A stretch of DNA of 64,000 nt, from NCBI RefSeq assembly GCF_000014565.1, contig NC_008268.1:4030001-4094000 (forward strand), written 5' to 3'. The stretch's first letter is position 1. Each line of letters opens with the position of its first letter. The stretch comes from Rhodococcus jostii RHA1. GTDB taxonomy: Bacteria; Actinomycetota; Actinomycetes; Mycobacteriales; Mycobacteriaceae. The translations under genes and the position numbers were made by a program. The notes beneath the pieces were generated by a model. The model saw only the letters and a program-made list of their open reading frames with translations, did no database searches and was not told the origin of the DNA. Below are positions 46,661 through 56,128 of the stretch, one piece after another.

Positions 46661-47191
46661 TCAGAACCCCCAGGGCTCGTCGCGCCCGAGGAGTTCCAGC
46701 GACCGGAAACTGCCGGTGTAGAAGACGAGCGGGTGCCCGTCGTCGTACCAGAGTTGCTCGACCCGGCCCACGTGCAGCGTGTGGTCGCCCGCGGGGTGCG
46801 AGGCGACCACGGTGCACGCGAGATGCACCAGAGCGCCTTCGAGGAGCGGCACGCCCCTGCGCCACACGAACCGAACCCGATCCGGTTCGTGTGCCGCGCC
46901 CGCGAAGTGCAACGACACAGGTTCCTGGTCTCCGGCGAGAATCGAAACGCCGTACGTCCCGGTCTCTCTGATCTTCGTGTCCATCTTCGCGCGTGTGGAG
47001 ATGGACACGAGCACCAGCGGTGGGTCCAGCGACACCGAGGTGAACGCATTGGCGGTCATCCCGTGCACCGAGTCCTCGTCCTCACACTCGGCGGTGGTCA
47101 CGATGGTGACACCGCTGGCGAACCGTCCCAGCGCCTTCCGCAGGTGTAGCGGCGTCACCTCGGGATCGAGTTCGCCCACTGTCACGGTCAT
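46661..47191 (-). CDS. aphB: Flavin reductase partner of the HpaB-type hydroxylase
   Basis: The 176-residue NAD(P)H:flavin reductase has LRKALGRFASGVTIVTTAE, SLDPPLVLVSISTRAKM, YGVSILAGDQEPVSLHFAG and a C-terminal DGHPLVFYTGSFRSLELL. It gives reduced FAD to the oxygenase encoded 27 bases upstream on the same strand. The ATG at 47189-47191 has GAGGAG 7 bases upstream, better than the frame start at 47218. It is a paralogue of the reductase at 27292. The aphB name is by analogy with Rhodococcus alkylphenol clusters. Confidence 0.85.
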   Translation of the reverse strand: MTVTVGELDPEVTPLHLRKALGRFASGVTIVTTAECEDEDSVHGMTANAFTSVSLDPPLVLVSISTRAKMDTKIRETGTYGVSILAGDQEPVSLHFAGAAHEPDRVRFVWRRGVPLLEGALVHLACTVVASHPAGDHTLHVGRVEQLWYDDGHPLVFYTGSFRSLELLGRDEPWGF

Positions 47192-47218
47192 GGCTGCGCT
47201 CCTCGTCGTCGGTTCCAC

Positions 47219-48781
47219 TCAGCCCCGGACGATCCTCAGATCGTCGTTGCCGATCAGGTCGGGCCGGGTCCAGCCGTCCACGTCGTACTCGGACATGCAC
47301 TGTTCGGCGAATCCCTTGAGCGCCAGATCCTGTCCGGTCGCCTGGTAGGCGAACAACGTCTGGAAGCGGACGGCCTCGTGATCGCCGCCGTAATTGCGCT
47401 CGTAGAGTTCGTGCCGCCCACCGAACTCGGTGCCGACGGCGTCCCACAGCAACTTGAGCAACTGGACGCGGTCGATCGCGGCGACGCCGTTCGATCCGCG
47501 GACATACTGGTCGAGGTAGGGACGCATGGCCGGGTTCGCCCAGTCGCTCGCATGGGAGTTCAGGTAGATCAGCCCGCTGCCCAGCACCTGCTGGATGATC
47601 TCCTTGACCCGCGGGTACCCCACACCCATGAAGGTGCGATAGGCGAGACCGTAGTTCAGGTTCGGTTGGACGGCGCCGTTCACCCACTGTTCGGGTGACT
47701 TGGCCATCGCGTCGGACAGCCCCCAGAACATGTCGCGCCAGTTGAGGATCTCCCCGATCTGCATCTGCACACCGCGGAATCCCGCGGAGCCGGTCATTTC
47801 CACACCCTTCATCACACAGCCGGCGATGAAGTCGAGCTTCACCGCGAGCCGAGCGCATCCGTGGAACATGAAGCGGGAGAGAAATCCCGACTTCATGACG
47901 AAGCCGTTCGCGGTGTCGGTGTCGTAGGCGAAGACGTTCTCCCACGGCACCAGCACCCGGTCGAACACCATGATCGCGTCGTTCTCGTCGAACCTGCTCG
48001 ACAACGGATAGTCGAACGGCGTGCCCATCACCGCAGCGTTCATCTCGTAGGAGGTGCGGCAGAACAACTTCAGTCCTGGCGAATCCATCGGCACCGTGAA
48101 GATCAGGCCGTATTCCTTCTTGCGCAGCGGCAGTCCGTAGTGGGCGATGAAATTCGCGTTAGTGATCGCCGATCCCGTCGCGACGACCTTCGCGCCGGAC
48201 ACGATCAGACCCGCATCGGTCTCCTCGACGACGTGCACGCACACGTCGGCGGTTTCGTCGGCCGGCTTGTCGCGGTCGATCGGCGGATTGACGATGGCGT
48301 GGTTGAGGTAGAGCATCCGCTCCTGCGCGTGCTTGTACCAGCGCAGGGCGTTGTCGCGGTACGGGCCGTAGAAGTCGGCGTTGGCTCCCAGCGTGCCGAG
48401 GAACGAGGCCTTGTAGTCGGGCGACCGGCCCAGCCAGCCGTACACCTCACGCTGCCAGGCCACGATCGCGTCACGGGAGAGCACCAGGTCGTCCGCACTA
48501 CGAGCGGTCTTGAAGAAGGGGTGCGTGAAGCCGCCGTTTCCGGTATCGGTGGGCACCGCCAGCACGCCCTTCGCCTCCGGCTGGTGCAGTGCGTCATACA
48601 TCCGCGCCACCGACCGCGCCGAGTTACGGAAAGCCGGATGGGTGGTGACGTCGTCGACGCGCTCCCCGCGGAAGTAGACCTCACGGCCGTCGCGCAGCGA
48701 CTCGAGGTACTCGTCGCCCGTCATGGGCCGGACGTCGTTCGGAACTCCGACGCGATCGTCGACGAATGCTGATGTGGTCAT
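47219..48781 (-). CDS. aphA: HpaB-family phenol/alkylphenol hydroxylase, oxygenase component
   Basis: The 520-residue FAD-dependent monooxygenase hydroxylates phenols ortho to the existing hydroxyl, giving catechols. Pattern: [77 protein letters not shown] and [21 protein letters not shown]. It is encoded with its reductase and faces an AraC activator gene across a promoter with the TGTGATCTGGAACACTAT element. In this island it is most likely a 4-alkylphenol 3-monooxygenase (AphA-like); plain phenol or 4-hydroxyphenylacetate cannot be excluded. Confidence 0.85.
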   Translation of the reverse strand: MTTSAFVDDRVGVPNDVRPMTGDEYLESLRDGREVYFRGERVDDVTTHPAFRNSARSVARMYDALHQPEAKGVLAVPTDTGNGGFTHPFFKTARSADDLVLSRDAIVAWQREVYGWLGRSPDYKASFLGTLGANADFYGPYRDNALRWYKHAQERMLYLNHAIVNPPIDRDKPADETADVCVHVVEETDAGLIVSGAKVVATGSAITNANFIAHYGLPLRKKEYGLIFTVPMDSPGLKLFCRTSYEMNAAVMGTPFDYPLSSRFDENDAIMVFDRVLVPWENVFAYDTDTANGFVMKSGFLSRFMFHGCARLAVKLDFIAGCVMKGVEMTGSAGFRGVQMQIGEILNWRDMFWGLSDAMAKSPEQWVNGAVQPNLNYGLAYRTFMGVGYPRVKEIIQQVLGSGLIYLNSHASDWANPAMRPYLDQYVRGSNGVAAIDRVQLLKLLWDAVGTEFGGRHELYERNYGGDHEAVRFQTLFAYQATGQDLALKGFAEQCMSEYDVDGWTRPDLIGNDDLRIVRG

Positions 48782-48907
48782 GGAGTCACTCCTGGTCTCG
48801 TTGGGCAGGAACCTGTTTCGGAAGGCGAGGACGTCGGCGCGCCTCGGTCACCGCTGTCGGTGTCGTACTCGACGGGGTGGGGTATATTGACCCGAACGCC
48901 AAGTTCC

Positions 48908-48925
48908 TGTGATCTGGAACACTAT
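48908..48925. promoter_or_regulatory. Shared island element, copy 1 (TGTGATCTGGAACACTAT)
   Basis: It lies in the divergent promoter between the HpaB-type gene and an AraC gene. The same 18 bases occur at 52668 and, with two changes, at 57847. GTG and CAC arms form a short imperfect dyad. In copies 1 and 2 the distance to the AraC start codon is identical (21 bases). Confidence 0.75.
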
Positions 48926-48946
48926 TAGGCGGAGGTGTGGTGGAAC

Positions 48947-49954
48947 ATGGCTGAGCGCGAACAATCGAATGACTCCGCGCGCACCGACGTGCCCGCGATC
49001 GTCTCTCTGCGAACACGGGAGCTCGATACCGGGGAGGGCCGTATGCAGTGGGCGAGCACGCTGGAGCGGCTCTACTGCGAGACGGACGTGGCGTGGCCGG
49101 AGCCTCGGCGTCACTTCGACGCGGAGTGGGGCGGGCGGCCGTTCGGTGATCTGCATGTCAGCACGATCCGGGCCGACGCGCACACCGTCGTCCGATCGCC
49201 GGCGATGATCCAGTCCGATTCGGGGGAGGGATATTTGGTCTGCCTCGTCACGGACGGAAGCGTGGAGGTCCGGCAGTCCGGCCGGGCCACGGTGGTGGAG
49301 CCGGGTTCCTTCGCGCTCCTCGACTGCGCCGCACCGTTCGTGTTCCACTCACCCGCCCCGTTCCGACAGGTCGTGGTTCGATCCCCCCGCGAGGTGCTCA
49401 CGTCGCGCCTTCCGGGACGAATCGTCGAACACGGCACGGCGCGCTCGATTCACGGCGACACCGGGGCTGGCGGACTGGTCGGTCGGTTGTTCGTCGATAT
49501 CGCGGACATGGACGCGCCGATGTCGCAAGGTGCTGCCGTGTCCTTCGCATCCTCCGCCGTCGACATGCTTGCCACGGCCCTGACCGAGGGCCTGTTGGCG
49601 ACCAGCGCTGCAGACCTGCACCGCACGGAGGACCTCAGGCGAGTTCAGCGGGTGATCGAACAGAATCTCCACGACGCCGACATCACGCTGTCGGACATCG
49701 CCGCGGCAGCGGGTATGTCGCTGCGCACCGTGCACAAGTTGTTCAATGCGGAAGGCACCACGACGCGGGCCTGGCTGTACCAGGCCCGCCTCGAGGCTGC
49801 GCGAAAGTACCTGCTCACCACGGATCTGTCCGTTGCCGACGTCAGCGAGTGCGCCGGCTTCCGCGACGTGTCCCATTTCAGTCGGTTGTTCCGCAGCACC
49901 TTCGGCTCGAGCCCCGGCCTGTACCGGAAGGAGCACGCGCGCAGAGTTTCGTGA
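48947..49954 (+). CDS. AraC-family activator of the phenol hydroxylase genes
   Basis: The 335-residue protein has an N-terminal AraC-binding-like ligand domain (FGDLHVSTIRADAHTVVRSPAMIQSD...YLVCLVTDGSVEVRQSGR) and a C-terminal double HTH (DITLSDIAAAAGMSLRTVHKLFNAEGTTTRAWLYQARLEAARKYLL, then VADVSECAGFRDVSHFSRLFRSTFGSSPGLYRKE). The ATG at 48947 is chosen because the distance from GGAGG (11 bases) is identical in the paralogue at 52707. It is divergent from the HpaB-type operon, which it probably activates. Confidence 0.85.
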   Translation: MAEREQSNDSARTDVPAIVSLRTRELDTGEGRMQWASTLERLYCETDVAWPEPRRHFDAEWGGRPFGDLHVSTIRADAHTVVRSPAMIQSDSGEGYLVCLVTDGSVEVRQSGRATVVEPGSFALLDCAAPFVFHSPAPFRQVVVRSPREVLTSRLPGRIVEHGTARSIHGDTGAGGLVGRLFVDIADMDAPMSQGAAVSFASSAVDMLATALTEGLLATSAADLHRTEDLRRVQRVIEQNLHDADITLSDIAAAAGMSLRTVHKLFNAEGTTTRAWLYQARLEAARKYLLTTDLSVADVSECAGFRDVSHFSRLFRSTFGSSPGLYRKEHARRVS

Positions 49955-49976
49955 TGTGCTGCGCCAACAAGTACGG

Positions 49977-50288
49977 TCAGGGAAGAACGGTGTCCTCGTT
50001 GCTGAATAGCATCGTGACACCACCGGTGGCGAAGTTCGCGAGATCTCCGGCGGCCGTCTGCCCAGCAGGTGACGACAGAGCCTGCGCGGCGGCATCCTTG
50101 GAGTCGAAGAACAACTCGGCGAGCGCGTACGCCGCGGGAGTAGTGCCGTCGAGGGTCTCACACTTGCCGGCGGCGAATCGGACGACCCCGGGCACCTGCC
50201 GGACCAGCGGCAGGTGTTTTGTGGCGTAGTACTCGTCGAATTCCGCCGGGTCGGTCGGCGGGTTGTAAATGATGCTCACTCGGTACAT
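49977..50288 (-). CDS. EthD-domain protein
   Basis: The 103-residue product begins MYRVSIIYNPPTDPAEFDEYYATKHLPLVRQVPGV, the hallmark of the EthD dimeric ferredoxin-like fold. EthD is required with the P450 in ethyl tert-butyl ether degradation, though its chemistry is unclear. Here too it is encoded in a P450/reductase operon. The ATG at 50286-50288 has AGGA 5 bases upstream. It converges on the AraC gene. Confidence 0.85.
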   Translation of the reverse strand: MYRVSIIYNPPTDPAEFDEYYATKHLPLVRQVPGVVRFAAGKCETLDGTTPAAYALAELFFDSKDAAAQALSSPAGQTAAGDLANFATGGVTMLFSNEDTVLP

Positions 50289-50335
50289 GAGATTCCTGTT
50301 CTCGGCGTCGTAGGTCGGGTTGGGGGACAGTGGGA

Positions 50336-51364
50336 TCACACGGCCTCGGCCGCCGGCCGCGGAGCGTTCACGGTGAACTCCTCCTTGAAGATCAACCGCG
50401 GCGACATGCGGCGGCGTTTCAAGGCCTTGACGGCGGCGACGACCATCGCGGGCGGTCCGCACAGGTATGCGCTGTGGCCACGGCAACTGGCGAAGTCACC
50501 CAGCACGGCGTCGGTGACCATTCCCGTTGCCCCGTCCCAGTTCTCCTCACTGAGGACCGGATGATAGTGGAATCGGGAATCGGTCGCCTCCATCGCGCGG
50601 AAGCACTCGACGTCGTAGAGGTCGGCTTCCCGGCGACCACCGTGGTAGAGGTGAATCGCCGGTAGCAGATCGTGGTCCAGTGCATGCCGGACAATCGATT
50701 TGAGCGGTGCGAGCCCGGTGCCTCCGCCGATCAGGATGGCCGGCTCCTCCCGGGGTTCGACGACACCGAACTGGCCGAGCGGTCCACGCATATCGATGCG
50801 GTCACCCACCGCGAGTGAGTCGAAGATCCAGCCCTCGGTGGCGAGGCCGCCCGCCGTATTCCGGACGTGGAACTCGAGCAGCCGTTGCTCGGACGGCGGG
50901 TTCGCCATCGAATACTGGCGCGCGACACCGGAGCCCGGCACGATCAGTTCGGCGTACTGACCGGCGTCGAACTCCATCGGTTCGTCGAGTTCGACGACGA
51001 GCCTGCGGGTCTGCCGAGCGATGTCGGACAGTTCCCGTACTGTGCCTGTGTAGTCGCGGAGGGGGTGCATCGGCCGGCCGGGGTCGGCGTCGTTCACGGG
51101 GGCGATGGTCAGGTCTCCGTGCGGTTTCGACTGGCAGGCCAGCGCGAGTCCCGACGAGCGTTCGTCGGCGGAGAGGATGGTCTCGTCGGCGGCGCCGTGG
51201 TCGACCTCCCCGCAGAGAACCCGGATCTTGCACGTGCCACAGGTCCCTTGTGAACAGGCGTGCGGAAGCCAGCGATTCGCCCGCAAGGCGGCTTCCAGGA
51301 CCGACGTGCCGGGTGCGACCGGGAACGCCCCGTCCTGCCCCGACACCGTCACCATACGGTCCAT
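50336..51364 (-). CDS. agcB: GcoB-type three-domain P450 reductase (2Fe-2S, FAD, NADH)
   Basis: The 342-residue single-chain reductase has an N-terminal plant-type ferredoxin domain (Cys37, Cys42, Cys45 and Cys77), an FAD domain with RQYSMAN and an NAD domain with GGGTGLAPLKSIV and the C-terminal YLCGPPAMV. This domain order equals GcoB, the partner of CYP255A O-demethylases, and is unlike separate ferredoxin plus reductase systems. It lies 3 bases downstream of the P450 gene. The agcB/gcoB naming follows the partner. Confidence 0.85.
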   Translation of the reverse strand: MDRMVTVSGQDGAFPVAPGTSVLEAALRANRWLPHACSQGTCGTCKIRVLCGEVDHGAADETILSADERSSGLALACQSKPHGDLTIAPVNDADPGRPMHPLRDYTGTVRELSDIARQTRRLVVELDEPMEFDAGQYAELIVPGSGVARQYSMANPPSEQRLLEFHVRNTAGGLATEGWIFDSLAVGDRIDMRGPLGQFGVVEPREEPAILIGGGTGLAPLKSIVRHALDHDLLPAIHLYHGGRREADLYDVECFRAMEATDSRFHYHPVLSEENWDGATGMVTDAVLGDFASCRGHSAYLCGPPAMVVAAVKALKRRRMSPRLIFKEEFTVNAPRPAAEAV

Positions 51365-51367
51365 CGG

Positions 51368-52582
51368 TCAGACCTCCCAGGTGACGTGCAGGCCCTGCGG
51401 TCCGCGGAACGTCCATCCCCAGAACTGCGGGGCGCGGTCGGGATCGGGCTCGATGTTCGGGATCGTCTCGAACAGTGCCTCGAGTGCGATCCGCACGATC
51501 GCGGTACCGAGATACGTTCCGGCGCAAGCATGGTTTCCCGCTCCGAACGCCAGATGCGGCATGATGGGCCGGTCGATCTCGTAGGCCTCCGCGTTCTCCC
51601 AGACGGACTCGTCTCGATTGGCCGAACCGTATGCCAGCATGACCGGTGTTCCCGTCGGCAGGTCGATGCCGCCGATGGTGACATCGCGGCCCGCGACCTT
51701 CACCGCGGCACTCCAGATCGGGGCCACCCAGCGCGCGCCCTCGTTGACGGCGCGCGGAATGAGTGTGGGGTCGTCGATGACGCGTTCGAGCTGGTCGGGG
51801 TGCTGGAATAGCCCTGCCAGGGTGGTCGTCATGACGTGCCCGGGCTCCTGAAGGGCGCCGAGCAGGAACACGTAGATGTTCGGGTAGATCTCGGACCGGT
51901 CGCGGACCTGGCCGTCGGGCATCCCGTCGTGCAGCCAGTGCGAGATCAGGGTGTGGTCGGGATGTTCGGTCCAGTGGTCGAGCATCGGGCCGACAGCGGC
52001 GACGATCTCGGCCTTCACCCGGTCACCGGCCTCGAACGGCCCGGGATTGGCGAAGTTTCCGTTCTCGTCGACTTCCGCGTTCCCGTACGACTGCGCCAGC
52101 GTCTCGAACCAGCGCACCAATGTCTCCGAAGGGATTTCGGTGAGACCCATCAGGTCCCCAACCGAACGCACACTGATCGGCGCGAAGTAGGCCTCCTGGA
52201 TGTCTGCGGCACCCAGATCCTCGATCCCTTCCAGGAGGCTGCGCGCCTGCGGCCGGACCAGCGCTTCTACATAGGAGTCCACTGCACTGGGCCGCAATTG
52301 GGGATCGATCCATTCACGAATTTTCTCGTGCTGTTCACCGTTGGCGGCGAGTACGGTACCTTTCCCGAAGGTTCGTCCACCCGAGGGCGCGATCACCGTG
52401 GACCAGGTCTCGGAATCCTGCGCGATCTGCAGACAGAGGTCGCGCGACGCCACGACGTGCATCCCTACCGCGGGTACGAACGCAACCGGGGCCTCGCGCC
52501 GGAGCCGGTCGTAGATCGGGTTCGGATCGCGGTCGAGTTCCTCCATGGTGATCGATTCGATCCACGTGGTGCTGGTGGTCAT
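51368..52582 (-). CDS. agcA: CYP255A-family cytochrome P450 (guaiacol/alkylguaiacol O-demethylase type)
   Basis: The 404-residue P450 closely follows the GcoA pattern as I recall it: EAPVAFVPAVG near the start, SHWLHDGMPDGQ, YVFLLGALQEPGH for the I helix, DDPTLIPRAVNEGARW, GTPVMLAYGSANRD, the heme loop HLAFGAGNHACAG with Cys353, and the C-terminal FWGWTFRGPQGLHVTWEV. As in that family, the usual acid-alcohol pair of the I helix is absent. GcoA/AgcA remove the O-methyl group of guaiacols to give catechol and formaldehyde. In an alkylphenol island, 4-alkylguaiacols are the likelier substrates. Confidence 0.88.
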   Translation of the reverse strand: MTTSTTWIESITMEELDRDPNPIYDRLRREAPVAFVPAVGMHVVASRDLCLQIAQDSETWSTVIAPSGGRTFGKGTVLAANGEQHEKIREWIDPQLRPSAVDSYVEALVRPQARSLLEGIEDLGAADIQEAYFAPISVRSVGDLMGLTEIPSETLVRWFETLAQSYGNAEVDENGNFANPGPFEAGDRVKAEIVAAVGPMLDHWTEHPDHTLISHWLHDGMPDGQVRDRSEIYPNIYVFLLGALQEPGHVMTTTLAGLFQHPDQLERVIDDPTLIPRAVNEGARWVAPIWSAAVKVAGRDVTIGGIDLPTGTPVMLAYGSANRDESVWENAEAYEIDRPIMPHLAFGAGNHACAGTYLGTAIVRIALEALFETIPNIEPDPDRAPQFWGWTFRGPQGLHVTWEV

Positions 52583-52667
52583 GGCGCTGTCTCCTCTGAA
52601 GTCGTTCGCAAGATTCGAAGTGAGCGCGGCCCGGAGCCTTTCGGGGATCGTCCGCGCGGGGAGTGCC

Positions 52668-52685
52668 TGTGATCTGGAACACTAT
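52668..52685. promoter_or_regulatory. Shared island element, copy 2 (TGTGATCTGGAACACTAT)
   Basis: This is identical over 18 bases to copy 1 and lies in the divergent promoter between the CYP255A gene and the second AraC gene. The following bases GATGCGGAGGTG are also close to copy 1. Confidence 0.75.
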
Positions 52686-52706
52686 GATGCGGAGGTGCGA
52701 TCGAAC

Positions 52707-53729
52707 ATGACCGACAGTGCACAGAAGGATGACTCCGCCTGCACCGACAGCGCCGCGTCGATGGTGCTGAGTACGCGCGAGCTGGAGTCGACCGAAGGGC
52801 GCGTGCGCTGGGCGGACACCCTCGACTCCACCTACTGCGAGATGGACGTCGACTGGCCCGACAGACACGCCCGGTTCGCCGCGGAATTGACGGTGCGGCC
52901 CTTCGGGGACCTGACCGTGAGTGTGGTGCACGCAGACCCGCACACGGTCGTGCGCACGCCCGAGATGATCCGGTCCGACCCCAACGACGACTACCTGCTG
53001 TGTCTGATCACTCGGGGGACGGCCACCCTCCAGCAGCATTCGCGGAGTGCGACCCTCGAGCAGGGAGCATTCGGGATCCTCGACTCGGCCGCACCCTTCG
53101 TCGTGGACGGCCGGACGGAATTCGAGCAGGTCGTCCTGCGTGCACCCCGCCAACTATTGATCTCCCGGCTTTCCGCCGAGGCCATGGAGGGCGTCGCCGG
53201 GCTGGGGATCTCCGGGCAGACCGGGATGGGCGGCCTCGTCTCCCGTTTTCTCGTCGACATGGCAACGACCGACGCCCGGTTGTCGGTGGGGTCTTCGGCA
53301 TCCGTGGCCGCGTCCGCGGTCGAGCTGCTCACCTCTGTCCTCACCGAGCAGGCGCGCCCCCTGACCGCGACGAAACGGGTCCACCACGACGACCTCCGGA
53401 CGGTGCAGCAGACGATGACGCGGTATCTGCACGACCCCGACCACTCGACGGCCGAGATCGGTGTCGAACTCGGAATGTCCCTGCGCTACATCCACAAACT
53501 GTTCAGCTTGACCGGCACCACCCCACGCACATGGCTGTACCAATTGCGCCTCGACCGCGCCCGAGGGCAGCTCCTCGACACCGACTCGACCGTCGCCGAG
53601 ATCAGCGACCGTGTCGGTTACCGCGACGTCTCACACTTCAGCCGCGCATTCCGCAAGCGGTTCGGCGTCAGCCCCGCGCATTTCCGTGAACAGAACAGCG
53701 GGAAAGGCGGTTCACGTACGGACCGTTAG
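52707..53729 (+). CDS. AraC-family activator of the P450 genes (paralogue of 48947)
   Basis: The 340-residue protein is plainly related to the AraC protein encoded at 48947 over its full length (for example RPFGDLTVSVVHADPHTVVRTPEMIRSD and the C-terminal ISDRVGYRDVSHFSRAFRKRFGVSPAHFRE). It has the same two domains. Like its paralogue it is divergent from a monooxygenase operon and is preceded by the same 18-bp element, so the two regulators may recognise each other's promoters. Confidence 0.88.
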   Translation: MTDSAQKDDSACTDSAASMVLSTRELESTEGRVRWADTLDSTYCEMDVDWPDRHARFAAELTVRPFGDLTVSVVHADPHTVVRTPEMIRSDPNDDYLLCLITRGTATLQQHSRSATLEQGAFGILDSAAPFVVDGRTEFEQVVLRAPRQLLISRLSAEAMEGVAGLGISGQTGMGGLVSRFLVDMATTDARLSVGSSASVAASAVELLTSVLTEQARPLTATKRVHHDDLRTVQQTMTRYLHDPDHSTAEIGVELGMSLRYIHKLFSLTGTTPRTWLYQLRLDRARGQLLDTDSTVAEISDRVGYRDVSHFSRAFRKRFGVSPAHFREQNSGKGGSRTDR

Positions 53730-53741
53730 GTTTTCTTCGCT

Positions 53742-55010
53742 CTAGCCGGTGTGGTCGCGCCCGAAGATCTGACGCGCCAGCACCCACCGTTGGATCTCGT
53801 TGGCTCCCTCGTAGATCTCGCCGATCTTGCTGTCGCGGTAGATGGCCTCCACCGGACCCTCGGTGTCGTCGGCGCCGAGCGACCGGACGAAGCCGAGTCC
53901 GCCGAAGGCCTGCACGGCATCTCGGGCGATCCGCGCGGCCAGGTCCGTGCCCCGCAGTTTCGCCATCACCGCCTCGGGTTCGGGGAATCGCTCGCCGGCG
54001 TCGAGCCGCAGTGCCGCTTTGAGATACAGGCTGCGGGCGGACTCCAGATCCGCGGCGTAGTCAGCCATCACGAACTGCCAGTGCTGTTTCGAGGCGAGCG
54101 AACCCCCGAAGGCGTGCCGCGACTTCAGATGGGCGACAGTCCGATCGAATGCGGCCTGCGCCATTCCGACGCCCGCGGCACCGATCCCGATGCGCCCGTA
54201 GGTGAGGGTCTGCAGCGCGAGGCGCAGTCCACCCCCGACCCGTCCGAGCACCGAATCCGGCCCGAGGCGGACGTCGTCGAGATTGACATCGGCGGTGATC
54301 TGCCCGCGGTTCCCCAGTTTTCGGTCGGGGGTTCCGATCGTGACGCCCGACGCGTTGGTGGGCACGATGAAGGTCGTGAGGTCGTCACCGGTGCGTGCGA
54401 GCACCACCACCACACAAGCGACGACGGAGTTGGTGATCCACCGTTTCCGGCCGCGGAGGATCCAGCCGTCACCGTCCGGGGTCGCTTCGGTGGACACGGC
54501 GTCGGGGGACAGGTCGCTGGACGCACCCGGTTCGCTGGTCGCGAAGGCTCCCACGATCTCCCCCTCGACGAGGGGCCGCAGCCAGCGGCGTCGCTGCTCG
54601 TCGGTGCCCTGGTCGAGCGCGGTGCCCGCCAGGATGCAGTGCACGTCGTAGATGGCCGCGACGCTGTTGGAGTAATACGCCAATTCCTCCACCGCGACTG
54701 CGGTCGCGGTGGCGCGATGCGACAGACCGTCGCCGCCGACGTCGGGCGGGAACGGGATCCGGAACAGTCCCTCCGCCGCCATCGATTCGAACGCGTCACG
54801 TGGGAAGCCGTCGAGCCGCTCGTCGCCGCCGGCGATGCGATGCGCGACGGGCTCGATCGCCCGGGTGGCGAAGTCGCGCACCCGCAGACGAAGGTCGCGA
54901 ACCTCGTTCGGGGACAACAGGTCATGATACAACTCGTCGGACATGCGCGCGACGGCGGGCGAGGCGGGCGCTGCCTCCGCGACGAGGGTGACGGGACTGT
55001 TGGGGGGCAT
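53742..55010 (-). CDS. Acyl-CoA dehydrogenase
   Basis: The 422-residue FAD enzyme has the blocks AFATSEPGASSDLSPDAVSTEA, GRKRWITNSVVACVVVVLART, LTYGRIGIGAAGVGMAQAAFD and QAFGGLGFVRSLG, and the catalytic Glu in IYEGANEIQRWVLARQIFGR. It would oxidise an acyl-CoA at the alpha-beta bond. In this island it probably handles the acyl-CoA from the alkyl side chain after aldolase cleavage. The ATG at 55008-55010 has AGGAG 5 bases upstream. Confidence 0.88.
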   Translation of the reverse strand: MPPNSPVTLVAEAAPASPAVARMSDELYHDLLSPNEVRDLRLRVRDFATRAIEPVAHRIAGGDERLDGFPRDAFESMAAEGLFRIPFPPDVGGDGLSHRATATAVAVEELAYYSNSVAAIYDVHCILAGTALDQGTDEQRRRWLRPLVEGEIVGAFATSEPGASSDLSPDAVSTEATPDGDGWILRGRKRWITNSVVACVVVVLARTGDDLTTFIVPTNASGVTIGTPDRKLGNRGQITADVNLDDVRLGPDSVLGRVGGGLRLALQTLTYGRIGIGAAGVGMAQAAFDRTVAHLKSRHAFGGSLASKQHWQFVMADYAADLESARSLYLKAALRLDAGERFPEPEAVMAKLRGTDLAARIARDAVQAFGGLGFVRSLGADDTEGPVEAIYRDSKIGEIYEGANEIQRWVLARQIFGRDHTG

Positions 55011-55100
55011 CGGATCTCCTGAGACGGACGGCATGCGTGCCTTCCCTGTGTAACCCGGGTCCGGTTTTCGCCTCGACGTCGAATCGCAATGCCCGACTCC

Positions 55101-55337
55101 TCAGGTGCCGACGTCGGCGGCCGTTCCGGATACCCGGATGTTCGCCGCTTCCTCCCGCTCGGCGAGCGTGACGTCGCCGGCCGCGAAGTGCGTCTTCGGT
55201 GTCTCGCGCAGGATCACACGGACGTTCGCGACGGGCGTCCCCACCGCCCGGTGAGCGGCGTGGGTGAGCTCGTGGATCAGCAGGCGCAGTTCCTCGGGGC
55301 TGCGGCCCTCGGCGATGGTGACCTCGATGATCGGCAT
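55101..55337 (-). CDS. 4-oxalocrotonate tautomerase
   Basis: The 78-residue product starts MPIIEVTIAEGRSPEELRLLIHELTHAAHRAVGTPVANVRVILRE. Pro2 is the catalytic N-terminal proline, and Arg residues near 39-44 fit the 4-OT family. It interconverts enol and keto forms of oxalocrotonate. Its ATG overlaps the stop of the decarboxylase-like gene by one base (TGATG), so expression is coupled. Confidence 0.85.
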   Translation of the reverse strand: MPIIEVTIAEGRSPEELRLLIHELTHAAHRAVGTPVANVRVILRETPKTHFAAGDVTLAEREEAANIRVSGTAADVGT

Positions 55338-56128
55338 CAGCGACCTCCCGCCACGGTGATCGTGCCCAGATTCGTGAAGTGCGCCGCAATCCGCGCGCCC
55401 GGCTCCACCGGCACCGCGTCGGTCATCCCTCCCGTGAGCACCACCCAGCCGGCCTCGATGGCGTGGCCCCGTTCGGCGAGCGTGTTGGCGGCGAACGCCA
55501 GCGCTTCGGCCGGATGTCCGTGTACCGCAGCACCGGTCGCCGAATCGACGATTTCGCCGTCGACCTCGAGCAGGCACGCCTCGAGCGCAAGGTCGAGATC
55601 TTCGGGCCGCCGGCTGATCGGCCCGGTGACGTAGCGTCCGGACGAGTTGTTGTCGGCCACCGCGTCCATCATCGAGAACTTGTAGCCCGAGAACCGGCTG
55701 TCGATGATCTCGATCGCGCCCACGACGTGATCCACGGCGGCCAAGGCGGTCGCTGCGCTGATGCCCGGACCTTCGAGTCGGCGTCCCATGACGAACGCGA
55801 TCTCCGGTTCGGCCCGCGCCTGGATCAGGCGGTCGCGGGGCACGGTCTCCCCGATCGGGAGGATCATCCGGTCGGTCAGCCACGCGGTCGACGGTGCGTC
55901 GACACCGACCTGACGCTGCTTGGCCTTCGAGGTGACCCCCAGTTTCACACCGGTGACCTTCTCACCGCGCGCCACCCGGATGCCGAGGGCGATGTCCTGC
56001 GCGGCGTAGGCCGTTGCGAGGTCGAGGCTCTCCCACTCAGCTTTGATGGACGTCTGGGCCGTGGCACTTTCTTCCGCCTGTAAAAGTCGCTCCGCCACGA
56101 GTGCTGCGCTCCATGCGTCGGTACCCAT
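55337..56128 (-). CDS. 4-oxalocrotonate decarboxylase / 2-oxopent-4-enoate hydratase-family enzyme (copy 1)
   Basis: The 263-residue FAH-fold enzyme carries KLGVTSKAKQRQVGVDAPSTAWLTDRM, RAEPEIAFVMGRRLEGPGI with the metal Glu pair, and IEIIDSRFSGYKFSMMDAVADNNSSGRYVTG. SKAKQRQVGV and the R-x-EPEIAF block resemble XylI-type decarboxylases. Two similar genes in tandem are the usual decarboxylase-hydratase pair of the oxalocrotonate branch. The ATG at 56126-56128 overlaps the next stop (TGATG) with AAGGAGG 7 bases upstream. Confidence 0.8.
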   Translation of the reverse strand: MGTDAWSAALVAERLLQAEESATAQTSIKAEWESLDLATAYAAQDIALGIRVARGEKVTGVKLGVTSKAKQRQVGVDAPSTAWLTDRMILPIGETVPRDRLIQARAEPEIAFVMGRRLEGPGISAATALAAVDHVVGAIEIIDSRFSGYKFSMMDAVADNNSSGRYVTGPISRRPEDLDLALEACLLEVDGEIVDSATGAAVHGHPAEALAFAANTLAERGHAIEAGWVVLTGGMTDAVPVEPGARIAAHFTNLGTITVAGGR